Below are positions 33,903 through 48,200 of a stretch of 64,000 bases of DNA, piece by piece. Every line of letters starts with the position of its first letter. The first letter of the stretch is position 1. The position numbers were made by a program, and so were the translations under genes. This DNA comes from Sapria himalayana (Eukaryota; Streptophyta; Magnoliopsida; Malpighiales; Rafflesiaceae). Location: the NCBI GenBank assembly GCA_029783825.1, contig JAREIK010005907.1, positions 1 through 64,000 on the forward strand, read 5' to 3'. Below the pieces are notes generated by a model that saw nothing but the letters and a program-made list of their open reading frames with translations, had not been told where the DNA came from and ran no database searches.

Positions 33903-35000
33903 GCATCTAGTTGTCTTTATATATGTATATATATACACATAGAAAGTAGTTGCATCCTATATTTTCATGAATACATGTTGACAATTGTAAAGTTTATTTA
34001 TATTACATATTAACTATACTATAAATGTGATTTATAATTGTGGTATGTTTTTTACAAATATAAAAAAATAATTTTGCCATTTTATTAATAACAAATAAGC
34101 AAACAATTAATTATAATGAAACCAAATTTTGTGCAAATTAATGCATGCGTTATACATGCATATACTATAATATGCTTATATAATTATATTGAATTATATT
34201 ATATAAAATAATGTGTATGTATATTGCTTGAATATGTAGATATATATACAAATGTATAAATATATACAATATATATATATATGTATGTGTGGTGTGTATT
34301 GTGTGTATACGCATTAAATTAGACACAAGTATTTATGTATACTATAGTATAAGTTTGTGTGTGCTTATATATATATATATTATTTATTTATTTATTTATT
34401 TATTTGCATTGAATGTGATACATATGTGCGATAGTATATGCATATAGTTTGTGTTTCGATGCACAAAACACAAAATATATATGTTTTGTGCTCTAAACTA
34501 TACATAATAAAGAAATACACACACGCACCAAATTCTAAAATATGTAAATATTGGTTTAAAATTAATCAACTCATTTTTGTCTTTTAAAATTTAGAAAAAT
34601 TAGATAAATTTTGATTTAATTCCCTTGGAGATTATTGTTGTAAACCAAAATGTTACATATTTGAATTGAAAATTATAATTTTCTCGTAAGACATTTTTAA
34701 AATTTTAATTAGTGCTGAAATTACTGAGATGCGATTTGAACTCATGTCCTCTACATTGCAAAAATGACAAAGTGTTATGAAATTATATGTTATTGTCAAT
34801 TGAAGAACAAATTAAAATACTAAATATATTCTTATAAATATAAATGAAATTATAAAAACACATATAAGTATGTATAGTACATGTATATAAATATATGTGT
34901 GCGTGTGTGTGAGTGTGTGAGAGTGTGTGTGTGAGAGTGTCTGTGAGTGTGTGTGAGTGTGTTTGTATATATATATATATTTATGTCTATATATACAATA
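33450..35000. repeat. cluster of AT/TG/TA microsatellites
   Basis: Successive (TG)n, (TA)n, (ATAC)n, (CA)n and (TTTA)n tracts at 33464-33670, 33845-33905, 34245-34300, 34368-34405 and 34895-34985. All open frames here are low-complexity. No gene. Confidence 0.8.
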
Positions 35001-38000
35001 CAAGAAAAGTTTGAATTAGAAATGCCCAATTTAGTTTATATTTCTAAAGTGTTTTTTTCTAAATTTTAAAATTGGATAATGCTAGGGCGTTTCTAAAATG
35101 TATTTATTTTAGAACAAGAACACATATATCAATATTATTTCATTTGTATTTTTTCTATAAAAATCAAATAAAACAAGAATACATTATAATGTATTTATTT
35201 TTAAAAGTATTTCATATTAAAACAAATTGAAAAATAAGTAAATATATGAAAATTATACCTATACTTTTTCTCAATATAAAATTTTCATATATGGGGGTAC
35301 TTTGCTTTAACTTATATCATTCATAACTAATTTCACCTAAAATATTTTCTCAATTGTATGAGAAGCTGAAGGAATAAACCTATAATTAATTTAACATCGA
35401 CATGTACATACGTATATAAACAAAATATAGATATTTTTTTACTACTAAGTTAATATTTAATTCATTTATATTTATTATCCAAAAATTTGTAACCTAAATT
35501 TTATTTCAATTAAAATGATAATGTATGATAAGTAATAGAATCATACTTTTTATTAATAAAAATATCATATTTTAAATATTATAATTTACTTATATTTTTT
35601 TTACACTTTATATTAGTTTTTGTAAATAAAAATAATGAAAATACATATTTGATGGATGTAATAAATTTAAGAATGCTACATCTTGTTTATTGTCAATTGC
35701 AAGCCTAATGAAGATTTTCTCATAATTTGGCATGCAAATTATGGATTGTGAATATCCAACTAGTGTTGATTCTACTTTACCAATGGCCTCAAATTTTAGG
35801 TGGGATAGAGCTAGCAATACTTACTGTTAAAAAATGAGACTAAGTCGGAATACTAATTGCAATCAATCCATGCGTGTTCCTTACACAGATTATAAAAAAG
35901 ATATATTACATATCATGACAAAGAATGAGAATATAAATTTAATATAAATCTTACTCAATATTAGGTGTGAGTTTCTCAAAGCTTAACTAGATATATGTGT
36001 GCGCAGCTTGATACTCCAAATCATTTAAAAATAGAAAACATATCATTTTCTTCTGATTCATTCCCACATACTATAAATATTATTTGATAATATTTTGTTA
36101 TGCAGATTATATAAATGTGATCGAACATAGTCTAGACAAATTGTCGAAGCTTATTCAACCAATTAGGCATTACATATCATTCTTTTTACTTTAGCTTTAT
36201 TTCGAATATTATTTTTTAATTTTCTAAGATATCTGAAATACATATTTATTATAAAAAAAAATATTCGTCAAATATATTTAAATTTTTAGATTAACAAATA
36301 AAATTTATATGACATCTTAAATGGATACATCCATTTATATTGCATAAGGCTTGCAATAATTGATTCATAAGGCAAGTGAACTGAAAAATATTCGATAGAG
36401 TCTAAAAAGCTAGGTGGAAAAATATGCTAAAGTGTGGATAAAATAATGAGGATGTCATTTTGCAATTCTTTCATTTCTTCAATTCTTACGGCACAACAAG
36501 TGAGTTTCTTAAAAAATGCATATTTCAATCATTTGCATGATCATTTCCAAATATTTTCTAGAAGTAATTCACACAATGTTATGAATATTAACCTCTACAT
36601 AAGCATATGGTTGTTATGATTTTTTATCCTAAAAAAATAATGCTTCATATCAACACATCTTTGCATGTTTGGTACATGTTTATTAGGGAACATGAGCTCT
36701 ATCAGTCATTTGCACAAAACTATAAGCCTCAAGGAATTTATTCATTGATTCGTCCCTATGTAACTAGGGACGTGAATAGAACTCTTTCAAATTCTTTCTT
36801 GATTTAGTATTATTGTTTATTTTTCCTTTCACATTAATGATAGTATTAAAAACATATTATAATATTTTTATTCTCGTAACACATAACACAAACATATTTT
36901 GAATTATAATAATTTTGATAGAGATTTATTTGTAATAAAGTTGTAGTAATTTGTTTAGGATATTACAAAAATCTAATAAAAATTTATAGTCACAACCTTA
37001 TTAAATAATTTTGAATAAAAATGAGATAAGATGAGTTGCTTCAATCTCTTTGATATTTATCTATATTGGATAAAAATAAATTAATTAAGCAACAAATAAA
37101 AATTCGCAATGTGATAATTCCATGATTTCTAAATTAATAATTCGTATCAACTAATTAGACATAGGCATTTTATTTAATATCAATCCTAAAAAAAAATCAT
37201 GATGTCGATGCATTTAAATGTGCCAATGAAAAAAAATTAAAAAATAAAAGACCAGTTATCGACATAGAACATTAATAAATTAATAGGGATATTTACTAAT
37301 TTATATGAATCATATAGTATAAATAGTCTTCCACCAGCTGTGACCTGTAATATGCATTTTTTTTCAAAATATAAAATAAAGAGTTGTTATTTATTTGATT
37401 GCACCTTTAATGAAAGGTAGATCAAACAACCATATAAATTTTGAAATATGGGTATAATTTTTTTATTTGTTTATTATTGTTTCCTTCGAATTGCATGCAT
37501 TATTCATTTTTATTATATTTGTTAAACTACATATAAATTGTTCTTTGCTAAAGTTGCACAATTAGTATAAGTTGTTCATTCAAAATCATTACATTTCCAT
37601 AAGTCTAGTAAGTGAACTAAGTCCACATCAAAAACTATAGTCAAATAATGAAATGCACAAAAATTTCATATACCTAAATTAAATACCTAAAAATGTAACA
37701 AATTATAATACGTGCAAATAATGTAAAATGTATAATTTATCAATTAGAATTATTTTAATTCAAGAAAACAAGAGGAGAGAACTCCATGAGAATGTTGAAC
37801 CTGAAAAAAACACTAAATACAGCAACACAATGCACAAAAAATACAATTCACAAATACAAACACATATGGGAAAATTAGAAATATTAAATTTGATACTTCA
37901 ATTATAGATGAATCACACAGTGATTACTTATGGATGAAATAATTACAAAAACACATAGGAGGATCCCTAAATCAAAATCAAAACTCACAAACCCTAATTT

Positions 38001-38020
38001 TTTTCTAAGTTTCAAAGTGT
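35001..38020. other. AT-rich intergenic region with no assigned gene
   Basis: A few short frames of protein-like composition occur (35608-35817 on -, 36434-36619 and 36607-36807 on +). None matches a family I can name, and they have no splice context. They may be bits of a decayed transposon. Nothing else stands out in this 3 kb. Confidence 0.4.
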
Positions 38021-38034
38021 TTTTTTAATAAATC

Positions 38035-38215
38035 AATTATCATACTTTAGCAACGGGAATTTATTTCTGTTTCTACATTAGCGGTGGAATATTATTCCAC
38101 CGCTAAATTTTTTAAAATAAAATATTGATGAATGAGTAAGACATTTCTCACTTGGCGGCGGAAATTATTATCGTCGCTAAATGTAGAAACGGATAAGTAT
38201 TCCGTTTCTAAAAAA
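38035..38215. repeat. array of palindromic subterminal-type repeats, possible CACTA (En/Spm) remnant
   Basis: A near-perfect palindrome AGCGGTGGAATATTATTCCACCGCT (38080-38104; 12-base arms around a single centre base) is followed by an imperfect one around 'ggcggcggaaattattatcgtcgct' (38153-38177). The outer words GTTTCTACATTAGCG and CGCTAAATGTAGAAAC form a larger inverted repeat. Paired TAGCGGCGG/CCGCCGCTA words are typical of subterminal regions of plant CACTA elements. No CACTA terminus or transposase was found. Confidence 0.45.
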
Positions 38216-38304
38216 AATATAAATATATAAATTTTCATCGTTAAATATCATACAAGTATATTTGCCCATGAATGCCCGTCACAATTATCGACATAATTTG
38301 TATG

Positions 38305-38571
38305 TTAAATTGTGTGTGTGTGTGTATGTATGTATATATATGTGTGTTGTGGGTGTGTGCGTGTGTTGTGTGTGTGTGTGTTATATATATATGTGTGTGT
38401 GTGTGCGTGTGTTGTGTGTGCGTGTATGCATATTCATATGTGTGTATATATATAGACATAAATAAATAAATAAATAAAATATATCTATATATAAACATAA
38501 CACACACATATATATATCAAATAAAATATAAATATATTTATATAGTTATGTATAATTATATAATTAGATAG

Positions 38572-38615
<44 letters not shown>

Positions 38616-38640
38616 TGTATGTATTTTCAATTTATATTTA
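38305..38640. repeat. TG/TA microsatellite block
   Basis: (TG)n with TA and GC variants at 38310-38455, and a pure (AT)n run at about 38574-38612. Low-complexity frames only. Confidence 0.9.
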
Positions 38641-39001
38641 TAAGTATATATTAATTATTTTGATTTTTCTTCAATTAACAACATTGTGAATGTGTGATAG
38701 GTTGTTGTTTTTGCAACTTGCAAGCATGAGTTAGAATCCCATCTCATCATTTATAATATTAATTAAGTTTTTAAAATTAAATTTTGATAAATTATTATTT
38801 CTGAATTCGAAAATGTGGTTTTTTTTTTTGGGCTTGTAATAACAGTTTTCAGATTAATTAAATTAATAATTTGTTTTTTTTTTTTTAAATTTTGAAGGAC
38901 AAAGTCAGCTCAGTGCAGTAAAATATTTCCCAAAAACACATATTTCCACTAAAAAAAAAAAATAATTATCTTCCAAAAGCCAAGTCATAATAATCTTCAG
39001 T

Positions 39002-39114
39002 TCGTGCGTGCGTGCGTGCGTGCGTGCGTGCTTGCGTGCGTGCTTGCGTGCGTGCCTTGCGTGCGTGCTTGCGTGCGTGCTTGCGTGCGTGCTGCGTGCG
39101 TGCTTGTGTGTATG

Positions 39115-39149
<35 letters not shown>

Positions 39150-39153
39150 ATAT

Positions 39154-39183
<30 letters not shown>
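39002..39183. repeat. (TGCG)n followed by (TA)n just upstream of the symplekin gene
   Basis: About 105 bases of TGCG/TGCT repeats (39003-39108) followed directly by TATG and (TA)n to 39183. The run ends in TATATAAAAATA (about 39179-39190), which could serve as a TATA box about 80 bases before the ATG at 39266. The (TGCG)n block is alternating purine-pyrimidine and could adopt Z-DNA; that is inference only. Confidence 0.8.
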
Positions 39184-39191
<8 letters not shown>

Positions 39192-39265
39192 GAATTTCAT
39201 TTTAAACCCAGCTTCACGTGCTGGTCATCATTCTCTCAGCACTCAGACGCAGACGCAGAATCTAC

Positions 39266-42200
39266 ATGTCGAAGATGGATATCTCAATAAAACTCGGGAA
39301 TTTGCGCCAACTGAACCAAAAGGTTCAGCAACAAGATGATGTGGTCTCACTTTATGAGTTCTTACCCGGACTCCTTGAGTTTGCAATCTGATCAACACTC
39401 TCCCGTGCGTAAGCTCGCCACCGAGTAAGGATACCCGCCGTCGTTTTTTTTTTGTGCGTTGTTTTTTGCCAGTTGATTTTTTAGTTCCTTTCTAGAGCTT
39501 ACGTCGTTTTCAGTGTGGTTGGATTTAAAACATCTGCTCGCATGATTTGTGGATCAGTGTATACTTATACTTGCCTTCCTCTTCGTCGTAGTTCTCTAAG
39601 GATTCTCTTGTCTCCTGGTTCTTCTATAAGAAAATACACTAGCAAGCAGAATAATTAAGTGCAAAGAATTTGATAGTCATACATTGCGGATTAGTTCCAA
39701 GAATCCAACTTGAATTATACTAAATAGAAATTCATCTTTTATAAATACTCTTCTGCTTAATGTTGCAGATTTGTTCCAAGTATCAGATAAAGTGTTTTTT
39801 CCAAATAAATAAATCCAAATGTAATATCTGAAAGGGTATTTTAACTTTGATTTTTAGTATTTTATGAAACAAACAAAGTTAATAAAATATTTTGATTTTT
39901 TTTATCACAAAATTTATCCATATATAAGTCAATCATTAATTACACTATTCAAATATTTGTATCTAATATGTGTACCTAACATATCTCATAATTAATGGGA
40001 AGACTCATTTCATGTCTAGTTTTTTAATTTTCATTTTAGATAATGAAGAATGACCAAGCTAAAAATACTAAGTAATATGTCAATAGCAATTAATATGTCA
40101 AATGGGTCTTATCACATGGAGAAAATACTCGAATAAGCATATATCATACTTTTTTTTAGTCACCGAGACGTTTTGTTTGATATAATTGGTCAACTCTTAT
40201 CCCCATAATTGTGATATATGGTTTCCAATGCTTGGGATGTCACATATCTTATGATGGTATCTTGTTCTCATGCAGTGAATGATCTCTAAGGGATATACTC
40301 TGATCTTATATTTTCTACTCTTATTATTTCTCATTCTGGCAAGTGAATCAAGTAAATGAATAAGTGAAGCAAATACTACTAGAATTAATAAATTTTAGTA
40401 GGTTGTATGCAATAAATAAGAACTTAAAAATTCTAGAAACTCTTACCTTCACTGTGGACCCAAGTCTACTAGATATGAAATCATTTAAAAACATATTACA
40501 AAATAGATTACACAAATAATTGTGTTAGTCAGGTTTCATTAATATTTTTTTCTTCTCAAAAGATATATAGACAATAATGTGTCCATATTTGAGATTAAAA
40601 TTTTACGTCTCTGATTATAAAAAAATTAGAAAATTCATCCAAAATAACTAAAATTAAAATTTTTTTTTTAGAGAAAGATGTTCATTATAGTAAATTACAT
40701 TCCTTAGTATAACTTTGATGGTATTTAATGGCCATCAACATTTGATACATGCATTAGTGATTATTTGATATTCAAAAATTAAAATAAATATTATTATTTG
40801 GAGAGTAAAATATAGAGTTTTTATATGAATAGTAATGGTTATTAGAGAGATTTTATTAAAATTTAATATTGAAGACCAAATGATGAATATTAGTAAAATT
40901 GAAGAGAATTTGAATAAAATTGGTAGACTCAATGAAAAAATTTTTGTAAAAAAAAAGTTATGGAGAGCTATAATAATTCTTTTGTTATTGACATATATAT
41001 CTAATCTATATTATTTTTTTTAGTATTTGTGGTTTTCTTTCTTAATCATAATTATAATAAAATTATTATGATATTCTTTCTACGTTATGATTTTATTATC
41101 AAGTTAATATAATTTTTTTTTTAGAGTTGTAGCTATTTTAACTATAAATTACTTAAGGACTATGATATTATTTTCATCTCGTAAAAGCCAACGACCCTTT
41201 TGATACAAGTTATTATGATATATTTAAGAATCATAATTTATTAAAATAGAGTTTAAATATTAATAGGTGTAGGTTGCGATATCATTTTTTGTCATAATCT
41301 TGTATTATAAAGAGTAATTATTCTGGTCATTACTTTATCGAATATCATGATCTTGTCCCCAAAGAAAAGTATTGAAACCATAATATTATTCAGTGTTGCA
41401 ATTTTGTATTATAGAGAGTAGTTATTTTAGTTATGATATTTTGTTCATAAAATCAACATTGAGGTTGCAACTAATTTTTAGCATTGTAATTTTATATTAT
41501 AGAGCATTTACTTATTAGTCCTGCTCATTCATAGTATCGTGATAATTATATCATTTGATTTTTGGAGTATAAATGAATGTTATACATAGGAAAAAAAGGA
41601 GAGAGAGAAGAGAGGAGAAAAAAATATCATGATGCATTCTATGCCTCGGCATCACTACCACAAGCTTAATTATGGACACATCTAAGGTGAACAATAAGTA
41701 AAATTAATTAGAAATAATATTTTTTTTAAAAAATTAGTTTTGAAATTCATTGAAAATCATAGAATTCATGAGGTATTTTTTTATATATTTTGTATAATTT
41801 TATCTTTAAAATTTGGCTAAATTGAATCTTAGGATTGATTATATAATTTTGTTGTAATGGATAATTGAATTAATATATTTATATTTTATTTATAATGTGC
41901 TTGATTTATATATTTTTGATAAGAAAAATTATTAGCCTAAATATAATTTTCTTTGAGATGTAATTTTTTTTATGAATTCATAGAAGTCTTTGAAGTCGTC
42001 TTATAATATTATCTCTACGAGATTTATCAAAAAAATTCAATAGTAAATTATTCATTTCATTTAACAGATTCTAAGAAGCATAATAAATTTTAGAAGAACA
42101 TGATGACTTATTTTGATATGATATTCTACCTCTTATTGATCTAATATAGGTCAAAGGCAATGTCAACGAGCTAGTTCATATTTTTGCATCTTATTCCTAT

Positions 42201-45200
42201 AGGTGAGCATGATGAATTAGTGTGAGGAATTTTTAGTTTCTTTAGTTTTATTATGATATTATTATTATTATATTTATGAAGGGAATGCTCAACATATGAG
42301 CTATTTTAATTAAATTTGTTTATTTATAAGTTAGGACTGTGTGGTTTATATAAGAATTGTATTATTTTTATGGTATATAGTGAATTACTATTCAAAATTT
42401 TTTCTACACGATATCATAGCTAAGATTTGTAAATCCTAAAGTTTAGTCAGAAGGAAGGAATGTGCATCGAAGGTTTTTATATTGATGATGTGAATTCATT
42501 GTGTGTGCAATGATAGTCTGTGCATTTGTGCACAATGTGGAGGTGGCATTGCATTGCGTGTAGCATGTGCAACGATCGATTTTGTGCTCTATACTACTTC
42601 CATCATGTGATAGTGCGATACATGATAGTGTGTATTGCCATAAGAGTGTGCATGGTGTAATTGTGTGCATGGTGTAATTGTATGCTGATAGAGTCGTGTG
42701 AGGATGTGGTGCATGCCTATGTAGTGTGACTATGAATGCAATAGTTGTGCGATGTACTATGCATTGTAGCTATAATTAATGATAAAAATGTTTGATATAT
42801 TCACCGATATATCTCCGATATATCCGTAAATTCTAAGTATCGATATATTCATTAAGATCGATATAGTTATCATTGATTGGTGCTCATATACAAATACACG
42901 CCGATATATCTTCGATATATCCGATATATCCGTAAAATCTAAGTACCGATATATCCGTAGAAACTGATATTTTAATCATTAGTTATAATACAGTATCAGA
43001 TTATAACAGTGTGATGCAGTGCACCGTGTAGTGGGTATAATGCAATGTACAAATTGGTGCAGTGCAATGTAAAAATTGGTATTATGTAGTTTTGTAATGT
43101 GGTATATCCATGTGGTGCATTGTGTGAAACAATGGTTAAGTATGGTGTGCATTATGTAGCACGCATAATTGTGATAGTTTCATGATGACCTTTACTCATG
43201 GCACAAGGTAAATAGAAATCTTTACTACATCATATACAATACACACTATAGAAAGAGTGAACATACAATAGAGAAATGTTTATGGTTATTTCTAGAGCAG
43301 AGACTAACGAAATTATTGATTCTCTAATGACATAGGTTCATTTTTGGAATTATTTTGTGTTTCTCATAGTTTTCCTTGTATTCCATTTAAAGAAAAAAAT
43401 ATACAAAATTACTTTTTAATATGAGAATAATGGATACTCGTCATTTTTTAGGTATTATACAGAGGTGTCAAACGGGTCACCGTGTTGTGCTGAGCATGTC
43501 GCATTTTTTATCATGTGTCATGCTATATTGAGCATGATATTATATTTATCATGGGTCATGCCATGCTGACACAGTTCTAAAAAGAGGTAGCCCAGCATGA
43601 CCCATTGGTATGACTTTTGACCGGGTCGTGCTGAGTCATCCCAAGCTGGGTCACGTTTTGCCAGGCTAATTCAGTTCATTCTAGGCAAGTCTGGTGCTGG
43701 CCCAGACTAGCCAGGCCGAAACTATCCCGCACTGGCTGTAGTGCTGGGTCATGCTTTGCCGTGCCTCTCGTACTAAAATATTTGGCCTTGCAAGGTCCAC
43801 AGCACCTCCAAGCACGGCTGAACTTGGTAGCTCATCCTCCTGGTAAGTGTAAGTATCACTATGAGTGAATTCTTTGAAGAATAATGGATGATTCTGTTAG
43901 TCAGTTTATCTCTCTTATTATTCTATAAAATTTTTGGTCTATTCTCCTGATATAATATAAATAATAACTATTTCTGCTTTGTATCTCTTCTTCCAATGGT
44001 CAGTAAATTGAATTGATGATTTCCTTTATCAAATATATTATAAGAATCTTTATTTATACTACGTAACAAATTTATGATTCTTCCGGAAAAAAAAAATGTA
44101 TCCAGTGCCCGATTAGATTTTTTTGAAAATTGTAATTTTGTTTTTTTACAAATTGGTCGAAATCCTAGTTAGAAGTTTTCAATTGAGTAAGCTTCTCATA
44201 TACATTATCTGATTTTAATCTTTATTTTTTATATTTGTTGTTGTGCATGAATCTTTTGTGCTGAAAGTGTTCAATCGAATTAGTCATATATTGTAAGTTG
44301 ATTCAAATTTCAAATGACAGAATATTTACTGTGTTTGTTGGCGCCATCAAGTTGTACTTTTGATACATTCTACTTGCATTCTGAAACAATTGATCTACTT
44401 TATATTACATGAAGATTATCCACCACGCCTAGATATTGTGTATAATCCTTTGTTTTTGATTTTTAGTTTCCATAAAGGGAGATAACATCATCTGGTTCAA
44501 TCTTTGAGTTTTGTGCCTACCTTTTGCAGGATAATTGGGTGCATAGGAATGAAACACTTGGAATTTGTTCCGGAAATTGTTCCCATATTGATGGGTATTT
44601 TGGATGATTGTACACCAGCTGTTGCCCGGCAGGCCATCACCAGTGGCATTGGCTTATTTCGGTCTACTCTCGAAAAAACTGCAATCCAGGCCTGTTTTCT
44701 GTGATCTTACATTGGTCATTCATTGCCCTTCCTCTAAATTTGGGTATAATGTGTTTGATTGGCACTTAGGCTCACCTCAATTTGGTGTGGAATTGCAGGG
44801 TCTCTCCAACAATACGCATGATGATTTATTCAAGTCATCATGGTCATCAATTTTAGAATTCAAGGAAAAAATTTACTCTATTGCTTTTCAAGTAAATCTT
44901 TCATTCTTGTCAAATGATTGGATTTGTGCCTTGTGATCTTGCTCAACGTGATAACTTGTTTATAGCCTGGAAATGGTGGAGTAAGGTTTCTGGCCCTGAA
45001 GTTTGTGGAAACAGTTGTTCTTCTTTATACACATGCTCCAAATGCCTCCCCTGACCCCCCACAGAATGAAGGTAATATATATTGTTTGTCAATCTGTGGG
45101 GACTCTTAAATTCTACCTTTGAATTTAGATCTCTTCAATTTCCTTATATAGGTTGATTCGACATTTCATAGGGAAGCTCAAGGAATTCAACATATCATGG

Positions 45201-48200
45201 CTTCGTGTAGGCCATCCCATTTTAAATGTTGGAGATTTGTCTATTGAGGCTAGCAAAAGGCTGGGTTCGCTGCTTGATCTGCTTAGGCTCCCAACAGTAA
45301 AGTCTCTCAGTAATTTGGCAATCATTGTGCTTGTAAATAGGTAAAATATTGGGATAGATACTTTTTTATTATGAGTTAATGAGCTCACCGTTGTTTGATC
45401 TGCTTAGGCTCCCATGCATGCAAATTACATAGAATATCATTTGTTCAAAAGTTTGGTTTGTGGAGGATGTCGATGAGTTCTCCATGGTAAACGTGTTCTT
45501 GTTTTTCCATCGACTTTCAATATTGTTTGCTAGTTATAATCATCATGTTACTTTATATGGTTGTGCAAGCAGGATTGTTAAACCAAACATATAAATCACA
45601 TTTGGAAAAATGTTTTTGTTAATGCTTTATTGAGTTTGTAATGATGTAATAAAATGTGACAAATAATTAATTATTTAATAATTAAAAGAGCATTGTGATA
45701 TTGTACTCATGATTTTAGATATGTGGACTATCGAAATAATATATATAAATTATTTTGTGAGTGTCTATTAAAATGATTTAAATTAGCCATAAAAAATTTC
45801 AAGTTATTATTAAATTTATTATTATTATTAGACTTAACAAATATAAAATAAAAATAATAATACCAAATTATAAATAATATATAACTCACATTATTATATA
45901 ATAGGAAAATATGATTGAGATGCACCAAAAATCAAATTCTCTCATCAAAAAGAAAAAAAGAAAAAGAAAAATAAAAACTATAATTTTTCGTTAGGTTGGT
46001 GTATACAAGTTCGCAATACTTAATTGGAAGGAAATAATAATAAGTTTGACCAAATTCAAAGTGTTCATAAAAATATTTGTTAACTGCTTTGTTGTTTGAA
46101 TGTATATTATAATAATAGTCTCATCCTCAATTTTTTTTCTAAGGAAGAAATAGTTTATCTTTATGTGTTTCTTAAATTTGTGAAATATTGGATTGAAGGT
46201 TATATGTCTTGTTGTCTGACAGTCACAGTAAAAGATAGTAAAAGTGAGTACATTCTCAATCTTTTTGAGTATATGTTACATTTAAAGTATATCATAAGTA
46301 AGTATCATTATCATTTTAAACTATACTCCTGCATTAAATCACGATGTGATTGCATGTCAGTCAGGAAACAAGTTTGTCTCCAAAAAATTTAATACTTTAT
46401 TATAGATATTTTCTTAGATTATGTTGGTGTTTAATTCGAATATGAATATTTGATTAATTATAAGTGCCTATGATCTATGAAAGAGATCTTAAGTCTTAAA
46501 TTTTTTCACAATTTTAGTATGTGAAGAATTACGTCAAAGTTAATGTGAACCTATTGAAAAAAATCAGAGAAACAATTAATTATTTTGAGTGTATGCTATT
46601 TCTAGTTTGATCATAGTTTGATAATTATTATTTTTAATGATTTTCTTAAAATAAGTAGAGTTAATTGAAGGGGTAATATTAGAAGTGAAATTAATAAATG
46701 GGTTAATAGGAGTATGTACCAGAGAACTACTCAAAAGATTAATATCTACAAGAGCATTAAGTGGACATCTCATATGTGATAATATAATATTTTTTGTGGA
46801 ATAAACTATCTTCATGTCATGAAAATAATTTAATTTTTAAGGATTAATTCGTGTCTCAGATTTTATGAAAACTATCTTAATGACAAGATAATATTTTTTG
46901 ATTTTTAAATCATCATTTTTCATAATTAAAATATTATCCAAATTATATAATCATGACTTCTCGAGGGGTAAAGAAAAATTAGTAATACATATGTAACTCA
47001 AATGATGTAATAAATCTTAAAAATCTTATAAATCAGGTTTTATATAATAACTTAAGGTTGCACAACAGCTTTCGTAATCTACAAATTATACCTATTTATA
47101 CTATTCAAAATTTGAATGAATACATATACACAATTTTCAAAATCATAGTAAAGAAATTATTTTTTGTCTAATTGATATATCTTTTAATTATGAGATGCTA
47201 TAAAGAATTGAGAATATGTACTAATACTTTCTTAACTATTGAAGAATAAACATCTTGTTAGTCTATATCAAATATTTGAGTGTATCATCTTGCTATAAGT
47301 TTTACATTAATGTGATCTACATTTCTATTTAAACATGTCTTTACCGTAAACACTTGTATATTTTTGTCTTGAATAGTTTTTCTTGAAGGGGTTTTTCTCG
47401 AAGATCTTGACACTAGTTTTTAGGTCCTATTAGAGTGTAATACATATATTTGATTTTTTATTGCTTGACGTTACGGTGGATGCGATAATTTTTTAGAAGA
47501 ATACTTGAGTATTTTAGTATTGTTAAGAGAAGTAATAAAAAAAATAAAAAAAAATAATGGGAAAATATGATAAATCATCATCTTAGTATTGAGTATAGCT
47601 TATCTGTCATTTCTAGAGAGTAATCAGAATGTCAAGATCAAAGGGACTAGAAGTAAGATCATCTAACTTCTCAGGTGGCTTGTCCATGATCTAAGAAGGC
47701 TAGACATGTTCTCTGTCATGGTATAGATTCAAAGTCTTGAGTGATTATTCTCATATTTGTCAAGTGAGTATGAGTCTGTTTTGGTGAATATTTGTGAACT
47801 ATAATATCATCTAAGTTTGAATTAGATATTCTTATTTGGGAAATGTTACTTTCTAAACTTAAAAATGATTTAAATTTATTGGTAGCTATGATGATTCACT
47901 ATGAGTAACAATATATTGAGTATTAACATTTTCATATATAATTGATAAGTGACTCTATTAACTTATTGGTGGTCAAAGCAAGACTATAGGTAAGGGAGAA
48001 ATGGTAATGAATCTAAGTATAATATTTATATTCATTTTTTCTACTCCTTAAAAAATGAGTTAAGGCCAAAAAATGTCATATTCATAGTTATTGAATGATA
48101 CTAATATCTCTTGAGGAATACTTGTACTTTCTTTTAGTACTAGAGTATCTAAGGAAATACATCTAAATTTAAGGCTATAAATGCTAAATTATTTTGATAT

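Noticed and set aside
35608..36807. Short frames at 35608-35817 (-), 36434-36619 (+) and 36607-36807 (+) with protein-like composition
   Set aside because: No family motif, splice context or repeat partner was recognised; too little to call a gene or a named transposon.
45153..45171. Alternative start of symplekin exon 5 at the first AG (45151)
   Set aside because: Using it puts a TGA in frame right away; the acceptor at 45171 gives the conserved EGKLKEFNISW join and correct phase.
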